Of a stretch of 64,000 nucleotides of DNA, positions 8,962 to 18,644 are shown in pieces (position 1 is the stretch's first letter; each line of letters opens with the position of its first letter). Both the position numbers and the translations under genes were made by a program. This DNA comes from Ohtaekwangia sp036786105 (GTDB lineage Bacteria; Bacteroidota; Bacteroidia; Cytophagales; Cyclobacteriaceae). Below the pieces are notes generated by a model that worked only from the letters and a program-made list of their open reading frames with translations, ran no database searches and was not told where the DNA came from. The stretch lies in NCBI RefSeq assembly GCF_036786105.1, contig NZ_DAIQRQ010000022.1, positions 8,647-72,646 of the forward strand, read 5' to 3'.

Positions 8962-9293
8962 AGAGCGCCGCTGGCAGAATTTGCGCAGACTAAATCAATG
9001 CCTTTCAGTAGCTGGCCTCCGGAGACCACTAGCCATTTGTTGATAACTTTTTTATAAGCCGCGATTTTGCAAGCTGTTCCTTCTATATCCTGTAATACTA
9101 GTGGTTTGGGTGTAACTTGTTATGTGGTATATATATTCTTACAGAAGTTCAACGTGCGGGCATATTTATGTCCCGGCAAGTGGTGCGGTTTTGAAAGTAT
9201 TATGAAACTGTATAAGTTGCGAGCTTGTTTGATGTGTTTTGCGTGCTTGTAAGCATGACTTTGAAAGATCAAATTAGTTTATCACCCAAGTAT
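8962..9293. other. intergenic leader before the GH5 gene
   Basis: Together with the repeat this makes a gap of over 500 bases. No gene, hairpin or convincing promoter element was recognised; it presumably holds the GH5 promoter. Confidence 0.5.
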
Positions 9294-10496
9294 ATGCAGT
9301 TAGTAAAGAAGCTTTCGCTTTGTATTTTTTTATCAGTGGTCGTGTTCAAGGTTACAGCGCAGCCGGGCACCCGGCAACCAATAAGTGTGTATCCGGATTA
9401 TAGCGACAAAAAGAAAAACGATAAATCAGGTATGCGTCATGATGCGTTTGAACTGGCATCGAAAATCAACATTGGATGGAACCTCGGTAACTCGCTCGAA
9501 GTGCCGGGTGATGAAACCGCCTGGGGGAATCCTAAAGTTACGAAGGCTTTCATTGATTCAGTAAAGAAAGCAGGCTTCAACGCGGTGCGTATTCCTTGCG
9601 CGTGGGACAGTTATATTGAAGATCAGGCTACGTGTAAAATAAAAGCATCGTGGCTGGCACGTGTAAAAGAAGTAGTTGACTATTGTGTGAAGGATGATAT
9701 GTACGTGATCATCAATATACATTGGGATGGCGGCTGGTTGGAGAATCATCCGGTGCGTACCAGCCAGGTGCAGATAAATACAAAGCAAAAGGCATTGTGG
9801 CAGCAGATCGCGGTATATTTCCGCGATTACGATGAACATTTACTTTTTGCAGGCACGAACGAAGTGCACGTAGATGGTACTCCCACTGACGAGAACTTTG
9901 ATGCGCAGATGTCATTTAACCAGACGTTTGTACATGCAGTGCGATCTACCGGTGGTCGAAATGCCTATCGCAACCTGCTCGTGCAATCATACAATACCAA
10001 TATAGATTTAGCCGTAAGCAAACTCGTAATGCCCCACGATAATGTTGACAGGCGATTGATTACAGAGGTACATTACTATGATCCCTGGGATTTCTGTGGC
10101 CTGGAGAAAAACGAAGCATGGGCAACTATGAAATTTTTGTGGGGAACGAAGTTTGCCCAATATGGCCCTATATCTGACCGGGGGCAAGAGGATTATGTAA
10201 AGGCTCAGTTTCAGAAAATGAAAGTAAATTTTGTTGATAAGGGATATCCGGTTATGCTGGGAGAATTTGGTGCGATCACACGCCCATCGTTAACCGGTGC
10301 CGACCTGGAGCATCATCTCGCATCACGTGCCTATTTCTTTGAATATATAGTGGAGCAGGCGAAAGACAACGGTATTGTTCCTTTCTTCTGGGACAATGGT
10401 TCCGGAGTGTTCAACCGCTCAAATGGAAGTGTATCGGATAAGCAGGCGCTGACAGGGTTGATGAAAGGCGCGGCTGCAGGGAAATATCCATATTGA
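9294..10496 (+). CDS. glycoside hydrolase family 5 endoglucanase, secreted
   Basis: An endo-acting beta-glucanase of about 400 residues. The start at 9294 puts a classical signal peptide (MQLVKKLSLCIFLSVVVFKVTA) at the N-terminus; upstream in-frame starts at 9255 or a TTG at 9225 would bury it. The mature domain opens with the GH5 hallmark KINIGWNLGNSLEV. It continues through FNAVRIPCAW and VIINIHWDGGWLE. The acid/base Glu lies in LLFAGTNEVHVDG and the nucleophile Glu in VMLGEFGAI. The acid motif reads NEV instead of the commoner NEP, as in some GH5 subfamilies with xyloglucan or mixed-linkage activity; the subfamily cannot be fixed here. No carbohydrate-binding module is present. It stands alone between the susCD terminator and its own bidirectional terminator. 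Confidence 0.88.
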   Translation: MQLVKKLSLCIFLSVVVFKVTAQPGTRQPISVYPDYSDKKKNDKSGMRHDAFELASKINIGWNLGNSLEVPGDETAWGNPKVTKAFIDSVKKAGFNAVRIPCAWDSYIEDQATCKIKASWLARVKEVVDYCVKDDMYVIINIHWDGGWLENHPVRTSQVQINTKQKALWQQIAVYFRDYDEHLLFAGTNEVHVDGTPTDENFDAQMSFNQTFVHAVRSTGGRNAYRNLLVQSYNTNIDLAVSKLVMPHDNVDRRLITEVHYYDPWDFCGLEKNEAWATMKFLWGTKFAQYGPISDRGQEDYVKAQFQKMKVNFVDKGYPVMLGEFGAITRPSLTGADLEHHLASRAYFFEYIVEQAKDNGIVPFFWDNGSGVFNRSNGSVSDKQALTGLMKGAAAGKYPY

Positions 10497-10559
10497 TGCT
10501 GTTGGCTGCTGGCTTCTGATACCAGAGAAAACGAAATGAATATATAGTTGTAGATGCTG

Positions 10560-10594
10560 CGCTGATCTGCAAGAATAAACTTCGCAGATCAGCG
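10560..10594. terminator. bidirectional terminator between GH5 and pirin genes
   Basis: GCTGATCTGC (10561-10570) pairs perfectly with GCAGATCAGC (10584-10593), extended by one C-G pair, between convergent genes. Flanking T-richness is modest. Confidence 0.65.
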
Positions 10595-10610
10595 TGGATT
10601 TATTATTTCG

Positions 10611-11489
10611 CTAGTGACTGGCCATAGGTAGCGGCACAAATTCAGTTTCTCCGGATACAGGAGGGAAGCGTTGTTCTTTCCAACGAAGCTTTGCTTCTTC
10701 GAGGCGTTGCTGGCTGGTGGCAACAAAGTTCCAGTAAATATACCGTTGTTCCGGGAATGGTTCGCCACCGAAAATATATATTGTGGTGTTGGCTGCTAAT
10801 GTAAATTCGCACAGTGTTGGTTCCTTGCTCACAAGGATGCGCTTTGGTTCGTATATATTCCCTTCGCTTTCCAGGCTGCCTTCCAGTATATATATAGCAG
10901 CTTCTCCAAAAAGCTCATCGCCAATACAAATGGTTTTTGTTTCGGTAGTTTTTACTTCCAGCAGGAACAGCTTGCTATATACCGGTACCGTAGATTGTTT
11001 ACCAAAGGCTGTGCCCGCAATCAGTTTATAAAAAACACCGTCTGTCTCCCAGGCAGGCAGTTCATTTTCCTCAGCATGGTAGAATATCGGGTCCATGTCT
11101 TCCAGGTGTTTGGGCAGCGCGACCCATATTTGTAAACCGTGAAGCGATTTCTCCGAGTGGCGCAGGTATTCGGGTGTTCGTTCGGAGTGAACAATGCCGT
11201 TACCGGCAGTCATCCAGTTTACCTGACCGGGTTTGATTTCAATTGCTGTTCCCAGACTGTCGCGGTGCATGATCGCTCCTTCAAAGAGATACGTGAGCGT
11301 AGATAATCCTATATGCGGATGCGGAGGAATGTCTATGTTCTGATAATCGCGCAGATCAGCAGGCCCCATGTGATCCAGAAAGATAAACGGCCCCACCATG
11401 CGCTTCTCGCGAAACGGGAGTAATCGTCCTACCATAAAATTACCAATGTCGCGAGGGCGTTCTTCAATGATCAGGTTAATGTTCGACAT
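10611..11489 (-). CDS. pirin family protein
   Basis: A 292-residue bicupin of the pirin/quercetin-2,3-dioxygenase-like family. The four metal ligands are all in place: His57 and His59 in PPHPHIGLST, His101 and Glu103 in GNGIVHSERTPE. The conserved opening GPFIFLDHMGPAD and the MHRDSLG segment also match. The C-terminal pirin domain (about 175-280) includes EPFPEQRYIYWNFV. Bacterial pirins act as quercetinases or as redox-linked modulators of enzymes; neither role can be decided here. It is cytoplasmic and monocistronic, convergent with the GH5 gene and divergent from the GH95 gene (112 bases between starts). Confidence 0.9.
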   Translation of the reverse strand: MSNINLIIEERPRDIGNFMVGRLLPFREKRMVGPFIFLDHMGPADLRDYQNIDIPPHPHIGLSTLTYLFEGAIMHRDSLGTAIEIKPGQVNWMTAGNGIVHSERTPEYLRHSEKSLHGLQIWVALPKHLEDMDPIFYHAEENELPAWETDGVFYKLIAGTAFGKQSTVPVYSKLFLLEVKTTETKTICIGDELFGEAAIYILEGSLESEGNIYEPKRILVSKEPTLCEFTLAANTTIYIFGGEPFPEQRYIYWNFVATSQQRLEEAKLRWKEQRFPPVSGETEFVPLPMASH

Positions 11490-11601
11490 ATTATCGGATT
11501 TGAGTTTTCAAAGATAGTTTTACCACCGATAATTTCTTCCCCGGTTTTTACGAATATTGTTGTTTAATTTATAACCTCAATTTATAATAGTTCTATCCGT
11601 C

Positions 11602-14031
11602 ATGCGATTCTTTTTTCTCCTTAGTTTTATTGTGAGTGCAGGTATATCTGCCGTTTTTGCTCAGTCGTCAGCCACATCTCCTTTACGCATGTGGTACAGG
11701 GAGCCTGCGCAGCAGTGGGAGGCCTGTATACCGATAGGAAATGGCCGTCTGGGTGCGATGCCAGACGGAGGTATATATCGTGAGAATATCGTACTCAACG
11801 ACATTACCCTGTGGTCGGGCAGCAAGCAGGATGCAGATGCTCCTGATGCCGCGCGATTTCTGCCACAGATACAACAGCTTTTGTTTGAGGGAAAAAATGC
11901 AGAGGCCGAGGCGCTCATGTATAGCTCGTTTGTTTGCAAGGGCGCAGGCTCCGGCTATGGCAACGGCTCTGCTGTTCCCTACGGATCGTATGAAACACTT
12001 GGCACGTTGCACATCGATTACCTCTATGGTATAGATTCGGGCCGTGTGAAACCAACGATGTATGAACGGGCTCTGTCACTGGAAGATGCCGTGGCAACTA
12101 CGAAATATACCTTGAACAACACAACCTTCAGGCGCGAATATCTGGCAAGCTTCAATCACGATGTCATGATCATCCGGTTAACGGCAGATCAACGCAAGAA
12201 GATTGCGATAGCGTTATCCATCGATCGCCCGGAGCGATATACTGCCTCTATAGTAAATGGAGAACTGCAAATGACCGGGCAGTTAAACAACGGCACTGAT
12301 GGCAAAGGCATGCGCTATAGAACACGCATAAAGCTTGTACCCACAGGAGGGAAGATCACTTCTGAAAACAACCAGTTACGTCTTACGGATGCGGATGCTG
12401 TAACGATCTATATTTCATCGTCCACTGATTTTCGCAATCCGGAGTTTGAAAACAAAACCAACGATGCACTCATGGCTGCCGTGGGTACAAAGTACGATGT
12501 TGAAAAAGCGGCACATACCCGCAACTATCAGCAATTGTTCAATCGCGCAACGGTATGGTTAGGTGATAATAGTGCGCAGTCGTTACCAACAGACCAGCGC
12601 TTGCAGGCATTTGCCAAAGATGCAAACGACCCGGGATTGGCTGTGCTGTATTTTCAATTTGGCCGATACCTGCTCATCAGCAGTACGCGCCCCGGGCTAT
12701 TGCCACCCAACCTTCAGGGATTGTGGGCCAACACCATTCATACTCCGTGGAATGGTGATTACCATTTGAATATTAACATTCAGATGAATCACTGGCCACT
12801 GCACGTGGGCAATCTGCCGATGTTGAATGAACCGTTCCATTCATTGGTAGCCGGTTTGGTGGAGCCAGGATCAAAGACTGCCAGGATATACTATAATGCC
12901 GATGGCTGGGTGGCTCACGTAATCACCAACGTATGGGGCTATACTTCTCCGGGGGAGCATCCTTCGTGGGGAGCGTTCAATACCGGCTCAGCGTGGCTCT
13001 GCCAGATGTTATGGGACCACTATACTTTTACGAACGACAAAATATACCTTGAACAATTGTACCCGATTCTGAAAGGTTCTGCTTCATTCTATTTGAGTAC
13101 GCTTGTTAAAGACCCTGCTACTGGCTGGCTGGTAACATCACCATCCAACTCACCCGAAAATTCATTTCGCCTCCCGGATGGAAAGACTGCCAATGTTTGC
13201 ATGGGGCCCACTATGGATAACCAGATCATTCGTACATTGTTTCAGTATACCACCGAAGCCAGTACTATACTTAATAAAGACGAAGCATTCAGAAAGCAAT
13301 TGCAGGATGCAGCACAGAAACTTCCCCCCACACGTATAGCGAGCGATGGAAGGATTATGGAATGGCTGCAGGAATATCCGGAAACAGATATATATCACCG
13401 CCATATTTCGCATTTGTGGGGACTATATCCTGCCGAAGAGATCACCGTAGAAAAAACACCGGCACTGGCAACCGCAGCGAAGAAAACACTGAACGTACGG
13501 GGCGATGGTGGCACGGGCTGGTCGCTGGCATGGAAAGTAAATTTGTGGGCACGGCTACATGAGGGTAATCATGCGCATAAACTATTGCAACATTTGTTAA
13601 ATCCCGTCAGCAATACGGAAACCAATATGCAAAATGGGGGTGGTACCTATAGCAATTTTTTTTGTGCGCATCCGCCTTTTCAAATCGATGGTAATTTTGG
13701 AGGCGCTGCCGGTATAGCCGAAATGCTGGTGCAAAGTCACCAGGGATACATTGAGTTTTTGCCGGCCCTTCCCGATGTGTGGGGTCAAGGCAAATACAGC
13801 GGCCTCTGCGTGCGTGGTGGAGCGCAAGTATCCGCTGAATGGAAAAACAGTAAGCTACAGCAAGCAGAAATACTGGCCACTGCCGATAACACATTTCACA
13901 TAAAAGTACCGGCATACAGCACGAAGTTGAAACTGGTGAAGAAAGGAAAGACAACGGATCTGCCAGCTGCCAACGGTGTGGCGTCTATTCACCTCATGAA
14001 AGGAGATCAGGTAAAAATATTGTTTCAATAA
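11602..14031 (+). CDS. glycoside hydrolase family 95 alpha-L-fucosidase, secreted
   Basis: A full-length GH95 enzyme of 809 residues with a signal peptide (MRFFFLLSFIVSAGISAVFA). Family signatures run in order: LRMWYREPAQQWEACIPIGN and ENIVLNDITLWSG in the N-terminal beta-domain; NLQGLWA and the Asn pair in HLNINIQMNHWP in the (alpha/alpha)6 barrel; SPSNSPEN; HRHISHLWGLYP; and HPPFQIDGNFGGAAGIAEML with the catalytic-centre Asp. GH95 enzymes remove alpha-1,2-L-fucose, or L-galactose in some plant-glycan members, by an inverting mechanism. With GH5 and SusCD nearby, a xyloglucan side-chain role is plausible but not shown. The enzyme is likely periplasmic or outer-membrane associated. Confidence 0.93.
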   Translation: MRFFFLLSFIVSAGISAVFAQSSATSPLRMWYREPAQQWEACIPIGNGRLGAMPDGGIYRENIVLNDITLWSGSKQDADAPDAARFLPQIQQLLFEGKNAEAEALMYSSFVCKGAGSGYGNGSAVPYGSYETLGTLHIDYLYGIDSGRVKPTMYERALSLEDAVATTKYTLNNTTFRREYLASFNHDVMIIRLTADQRKKIAIALSIDRPERYTASIVNGELQMTGQLNNGTDGKGMRYRTRIKLVPTGGKITSENNQLRLTDADAVTIYISSSTDFRNPEFENKTNDALMAAVGTKYDVEKAAHTRNYQQLFNRATVWLGDNSAQSLPTDQRLQAFAKDANDPGLAVLYFQFGRYLLISSTRPGLLPPNLQGLWANTIHTPWNGDYHLNINIQMNHWPLHVGNLPMLNEPFHSLVAGLVEPGSKTARIYYNADGWVAHVITNVWGYTSPGEHPSWGAFNTGSAWLCQMLWDHYTFTNDKIYLEQLYPILKGSASFYLSTLVKDPATGWLVTSPSNSPENSFRLPDGKTANVCMGPTMDNQIIRTLFQYTTEASTILNKDEAFRKQLQDAAQKLPPTRIASDGRIMEWLQEYPETDIYHRHISHLWGLYPAEEITVEKTPALATAAKKTLNVRGDGGTGWSLAWKVNLWARLHEGNHAHKLLQHLLNPVSNTETNMQNGGGTYSNFFCAHPPFQIDGNFGGAAGIAEMLVQSHQGYIEFLPALPDVWGQGKYSGLCVRGGAQVSAEWKNSKLQQAEILATADNTFHIKVPAYSTKLKLVKKGKTTDLPAANGVASIHLMKGDQVKILFQ

Positions 14032-14111
14032 AGGCTGTGGGTGTCTGTTGCAACGGGAACGATTTTTTTATACCATTCCATAACTATCTATTCACTAAAT
14101 ATCTTATCGGG

Positions 14112-14570
14112 ATGGACACAAATGGTAAAAAAAATTCCCCGCTGGAAAAATTTTCCACGGTGGTGACCGCTATTGCCGGCAGCTCTTCCGCGTTTCTTAT
14201 TGCAGTATCATTAATCCTGGTATGGCTTGTCTCCGGGCCCTTCTTTCATTACTCTGATACATGGCAGCTGGTGATCAACACAAGCACTACCATCATCACG
14301 TTTCTCATGGTATTTCTGATACAGAGAAGTCAGAATAAAGAATCCATTGCCATCAATTTGAAATTGAATGAACTGGTGGCAGCACACAGCCGTGCCAGCA
14401 ACCGGTTGGTATCGGTAGAGGATCTTACTGAAGAAGAACTCAAAGTATTGCGCAAATTCTACACGAAGCTGGCAATAATGAGTAAGCAGGATGCTGACAT
14501 GCAGAAGACACATTCCATTGAAGAAGCGGAAGAGCTGCATGAAGAAAAAAGTGAGGAACACAAAAAATAA
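14112..14570 (+). CDS. low-affinity iron permease family membrane protein
   Basis: About 152 residues. The ATG at 14112 is preferred because the upstream in-frame codons show no family similarity. Two transmembrane segments are clear: SSAFLIAVSLILVWLVSGP, and a second covering LVINTSTTIITFLMVFLIQRSQNK, which contains the N-T-x-T-T-I-x-x-F-L-M-V-F signature of this Fet4-related family. The rest is a charged cytoplasmic helix (LNELVAAHSRASNRLVSVEDLTEEEL) and an acidic tail. The bacterial family is labelled low-affinity iron permease by similarity to yeast Fet4, but transport is not established for these short proteins. It lies 80 bases after the fucosidase. Confidence 0.8.
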   Translation: MDTNGKKNSPLEKFSTVVTAIAGSSSAFLIAVSLILVWLVSGPFFHYSDTWQLVINTSTTIITFLMVFLIQRSQNKESIAINLKLNELVAAHSRASNRLVSVEDLTEEELKVLRKFYTKLAIMSKQDADMQKTHSIEEAEELHEEKSEEHKK

Positions 14571-15060
14571 CGTCCGGCTTTACCAACTTTTGAGAGTTGC
14601 TTTTTACCGGCTTCATTAAAAAATCGTGTAGAAGCTTTTTATAAGCGGTCTCATGAACGCAAGCATTTCCCGATCATTATATATAGTTTCGGTTGTTGTA
14701 TGTGCATGCTCTTTCTTTTTTCCAGTGCGACAAGATTAACGGTTAAACATTGATCGATTTTCTTTTTTCATTTATCATGTTGCAGTATTTCACAACTAAT
14801 CTCCTACAGGCCATTTTTATAAACTTCCTGTAATTGCATTGCATTGAATTTTTTTATCCAGGAATAATTCTTATTTTCTGGAATAATTTTATTAGAGAAA
14901 TATTAACAACCGGCTTCTTCATCCATGTTAATCCTCTAAGATTATTACTTCCGGAAACCACCGGTTGCCTTTATGGATGTGTGCGATGAATGACTTGGCA
15001 TGAATCTACATGCCTGACCGGAATGGTATCCATGTATACATGGTAAATTTACGTTACAGA
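14571..15060. other. 490-base leader before the PBP sensor kinase
   Basis: AT-rich. A short direct repeat GGAATAATTCTTATT / GGAATAATTTTATTA lies around 14863-14894. No frame encodes the binding-protein N-lobe missing from the downstream kinase. Confidence 0.5.
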
Positions 15061-18000
15061 ATGAGGAAAGTCTGGAGCTCCTTCGTGCTTTGTTCGCTGA
15101 TAGTAATGTTCGCCTGCCGCCCGCAGCAGAACGCTCCTATATATACAGTTGGATACGATATTGGCAAACTGGCAGCCAACTATATAGCATCCATAGCAAA
15201 AGACGGTGCAAATATACTCGAAGTACGCGGCCTTGCCGGTTCATCCCCAGCAATAGAACGCCATCGCGGATTTATAGAAGAACTCGCGAATCATCCGCAA
15301 CTACGCATCGTAGCCACGATCGATGGTAAATGGGAAGCCGATATCGCAGCGGCACAATTCAGAAAGGCACTTGATACGTTGCCGGCTTACGACGTTGTAT
15401 TTGCGCACAACGATGTGATGGCGCATGCTGTCTATACGGTTTCACGTGAGCGGAACGTAAGCAACAAGCTACGATATATAGGGGCTGATGGATTGCCCGG
15501 AAAGGATAATGGTATGGAACTGGTAGAAAAGAATATTCTCGATGCTACTTTTTTATATCCTACCGGGGGCGAAGACGCCATTCGGCTGGCCAGTTGTATA
15601 CTGCACCATGAACCATATCAGCATGAAAATATACTTCATACAGCTCGTATAGACAGCCGGGATGTAGAGGTAATGAATTTGGAACGAACCAAAATTGCCG
15701 AGCAGCAGCGTGAGCTTGCACGGCTGCAACGTAAAATGGATGAGGAGGCGCAGCGTTATTATAATCAGCAGCACATCATTTATATACTCCTGGGCGGCCT
15801 GGTATTGATAGTTACATTGGCTATGCTGGCGGTTTTCTATTGGAGAAAGAAGCAGAAGGCCTATCGTATATTGAAAGAGAAAAACCAGGAGATACTATCC
15901 ATTAATAGCGAAGTAGCGTCTTTCAACGAAGAACTGCGATTGACCAACGAAAAACTCGAGGAGGCACAGAGCAAGATTCGTGAGCAGACAGAAATAATTC
16001 TGCAGCAAAAAGAGGAGCAGCTCAGCCGTGTACTGGCCGCGAGTAATGATGTGATCTGGTCGTTCGATCTCACGGGTAAAGGGAAACATTATGTGAGCCG
16101 CTCGGCAGAAATCTTGTTTGGTGCTGCTATCGACAACAGCATGCTGAACAATCCGGATTACTGGATGGAGCGCACGCATGAAGATGATCGGGCCACAAAG
16201 GTGGAAGCAAACCGAAAGCTGGAAGAAACCGGATACGCAGAATGTACCTATCGCGTGCAGATGGCCAACGGTATATATCGCTGGCTCTTTGAGCGTGTGT
16301 GGATTGTATATGATGAAGCACATATACCGGTGCGGCAGGAGGGAATCGCGATCGACATTACGCAGCAACGCACAGCGGAAGACTTTATGCTTCGCTATCA
16401 GCAACAGCTTGATGTTATTTTTAGCAATACACAAGAGCAGATTGCATTGCTGGATATGGAAGGCAGGTTGTTGCTGTTCAACCGGTCGTTTCATGAATTT
16501 GCAGGGGAGGCTCTCGGGCATAGACCGGAAACCGGTTGTTATATATGGGACACAACAGCGGCTGAAAATAAAGAGATGGTTCGGCAGCAGTTCCAGGAAG
16601 CGGCAGCAGGTAAAGTTATCAGAACTACGACGCAGCATACACTGTCATCGGGTGTTATGTATCTCTCGGTGCGCTACGAGCCGGTGATGATCGGCGGCAA
16701 GATCAGCAATGTAGCCCTTATTGCTTTTGATATTACCCAGCAAAAGGAGCAGGAGAATATGATCCGTGAATCAGAGGCAAACCTCAAGACCATTTTCAAT
16801 AACACACGCGATTCGTTTACGCTGCTCTCGCCCGATTATAAGATTGTAGCCTTCAACCGCGCCAACTTTCAGAATGTATTGCTCCGCACCAACCGTGAGC
16901 TCCGTGTAGGCGATGATCTTCTGAGTTATATACCGGATGAACGCAAAGCTATGTTTCGCCAAATGCTCGATCGCGTGGAACATGGTGAGCCCGTTTCGTA
17001 CGAGATACATTTACGTGAAGATGGTATCGAAGCTGCGTGGTTCAATGTTTCCATCAGTCAGGTGATTTCGAGCGATGGTAAATTTATGGGTTACTGTATA
17101 GAAGCCCGTAACATTTCTGATCAGAAAGAATTTGAGGGAGCGATCACCGCCATTGCGCGTGAGTTGTCTAACCTTATTGAACATGCCAATGTGCCGATTT
17201 TCGGCACCGATCAGAACGGCACGATCAACGAATGGAATCGTGTTGTTTTCGAGCTAACGGGCTACTCGCGCATTGAGATGATAGGTCGCGAATGGATAAA
17301 AACATTGTTGGAGGAAGAATATCACGAAGTGGTGAAGGTTATTCTTAACGATGCTTTGCAAGGAACACCCGTGAGTAATTTTGAGCTGCCGCTGCTTACG
17401 CGCAAAAACCGGAAACTCATACTGCTACTTAGTATTGCCCCCCGCAGAGATGTTGATAACAATATAATTGGTGTGATTATCGTAGGGCAGAACATTACCG
17501 AGTTGATCGAGTATAAACAGAATCTGGAGCGTATGGTGTACGATCGCACCCGTGAGTTGAATGAAGCACTTCAGAAGGAAAAAGACCTCGTGGAGATGAA
17601 GAGTAAATTTGTGTCGATTGCGTCACACGAGTTTCGTACACCTTTGTCGTCTATATCCCTTGCATCCGGTTTCATCAAAAAATATAAAGAGCGCATTTCG
17701 CCGGATGAGATCGACAAGCGCCTGGAGAATATCGAAAAGCAGGTAGGCCACATGACGCATTTGCTTGACGATGTACTATTGATTGGAAAAACAGAAGCCG
17801 GCAAAATGCAGGTACACCTGTCAGAAGTAAATCTGGTGTCAACGCTCGAACGATTGAAGGCAGAAGTAGAGCAGACCAAAGGCAATACACATTCTATCGA
17901 GTTGCAGGTATACGGCGAAGGAATCTTGCGCATGGATGAGAAGTTGATTCGCACCATAGTGATTAACCTGCTTACAAACGCCATCAAGTTCTCTCCGGAA

Positions 18001-18270
18001 GCCGATATGGTAGAACTTACGGTAACACATGAGGCGAAGAAACTCACGATACAAGTAAAAGACTATGGCATTGGTATTCCGGAGCGGGATATAAAAAATC
18101 TCTTCGAACCCTTCTATCGAGGAAGCAACGCCAATGATATTGAAGGAACCGGTTTGGGGTTGTCCATTATAAAAAAAGCTGTAGATTTACTTAGAGGCTA
18201 TATCGATGTAAAAAGTATTGTTGGTAAAGGCACTGAAATCACCATTGTAATTCCGTTACCCTATGCCTAA
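15061..18270 (+). CDS. sensor histidine kinase with truncated periplasmic-binding-protein sensor and four PAS domains
   Basis: About 1069 residues from the ATG at 15061, which opens a signal sequence (MRKVWSSFVLCSLIVMFAC); 15040 is an alternative. A LacI/ribose-type periplasmic-binding-protein region follows (about 28-210), but it begins at the segment VGYDIGKLAANYI, which in full-length relatives comes after a roughly 110-residue N-terminal lobe. That lobe is absent, while the signal peptide is kept and the frame is intact. Then come one membrane segment (about 240-262), a coiled coil, four PAS domains (about 330-820), HisKA (ASHEFRTP, His856) and HATPase (N box NLLTNAIKFSP, G boxes DYGIGIP and GTGLGLS). 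The response regulator that follows overlaps its last 8 bases, so it is the likely cognate receiver. Full-length relatives sense sugars and commonly neighbour SusCD loci, as here. Confidence 0.85.
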   Translation: MRKVWSSFVLCSLIVMFACRPQQNAPIYTVGYDIGKLAANYIASIAKDGANILEVRGLAGSSPAIERHRGFIEELANHPQLRIVATIDGKWEADIAAAQFRKALDTLPAYDVVFAHNDVMAHAVYTVSRERNVSNKLRYIGADGLPGKDNGMELVEKNILDATFLYPTGGEDAIRLASCILHHEPYQHENILHTARIDSRDVEVMNLERTKIAEQQRELARLQRKMDEEAQRYYNQQHIIYILLGGLVLIVTLAMLAVFYWRKKQKAYRILKEKNQEILSINSEVASFNEELRLTNEKLEEAQSKIREQTEIILQQKEEQLSRVLAASNDVIWSFDLTGKGKHYVSRSAEILFGAAIDNSMLNNPDYWMERTHEDDRATKVEANRKLEETGYAECTYRVQMANGIYRWLFERVWIVYDEAHIPVRQEGIAIDITQQRTAEDFMLRYQQQLDVIFSNTQEQIALLDMEGRLLLFNRSFHEFAGEALGHRPETGCYIWDTTAAENKEMVRQQFQEAAAGKVIRTTTQHTLSSGVMYLSVRYEPVMIGGKISNVALIAFDITQQKEQENMIRESEANLKTIFNNTRDSFTLLSPDYKIVAFNRANFQNVLLRTNRELRVGDDLLSYIPDERKAMFRQMLDRVEHGEPVSYEIHLREDGIEAAWFNVSISQVISSDGKFMGYCIEARNISDQKEFEGAITAIARELSNLIEHANVPIFGTDQNGTINEWNRVVFELTGYSRIEMIGREWIKTLLEEEYHEVVKVILNDALQGTPVSNFELPLLTRKNRKLILLLSIAPRRDVDNNIIGVIIVGQNITELIEYKQNLERMVYDRTRELNEALQKEKDLVEMKSKFVSIASHEFRTPLSSISLASGFIKKYKERISPDEIDKRLENIEKQVGHMTHLLDDVLLIGKTEAGKMQVHLSEVNLVSTLERLKAEVEQTKGNTHSIELQVYGEGILRMDEKLIRTIVINLLTNAIKFSPEADMVELTVTHEAKKLTIQVKDYGIGIPERDIKNLFEPFYRGSNANDIEGTGLGLSIIKKAVDLLRGYIDVKSIVGKGTEITIVIPLPYA

Positions 18271-18631
18271 GAAAATAATGGTAGTAGAAGATACGCAAGA
18301 CCTTCTTCAGCATGTTACTGATTTTCTCACCATGGAAGGGTATGAAGTAGAGCCTTGTATTAACGGAGATGATGCCTATACGAAACTTGCCACCAGCAGA
18401 CCTGACCTGATCATTACCGATCTTTTGATGCCGAAAGTGGATGGCTTTGCACTGATTGAAAAAATCAAGCAACACGAAGCATTAAAGAAAATTCCGGTCG
18501 CGATATTTTCTGCCAAACCACCTCAGGAAAATGAAGCAAAGGCACTAAGTCTGAACGTGAAGGCATTTATAAAAAAGCCTTGTTCACTGGACGACTTGCT
18601 GGTTGCTGTGAAAGATATACTGGACCAATAA
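18263..18631 (+). CDS. single-domain response regulator
   Basis: A 122-residue CheY-like receiver with no output domain. The acidic pocket VED is at 7-9, the phosphoacceptor is Asp53 in LIITDLLMP, and the conserved Lys sits in KAFIKKPCS. The ATG overlaps the last 8 bases of the preceding kinase gene, so translation is coupled and the pair is very likely cognate. It would pass phosphate to the Hpt protein at 20928 or act by protein contact; both are inferences. Confidence 0.92.
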   Translation: MPKKIMVVEDTQDLLQHVTDFLTMEGYEVEPCINGDDAYTKLATSRPDLIITDLLMPKVDGFALIEKIKQHEALKKIPVAIFSAKPPQENEAKALSLNVKAFIKKPCSLDDLLVAVKDILDQ

Positions 18632-18644
18632 CATTTAACAGAAC

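Noticed and set aside
14571..15060. Possibility that the missing binding-protein N-lobe is present upstream in another frame
   Set aside because: No frame in this stretch encodes the expected N-lobe pattern, and stops are frequent.
18263..18631. Idea that the response regulator is a split-off receiver of a frameshifted hybrid kinase
   Set aside because: The kinase ends normally after its ATPase domain, and the regulator has its own ATG and a complete receiver from strand 1; an 8-base overlap is ordinary coupling.
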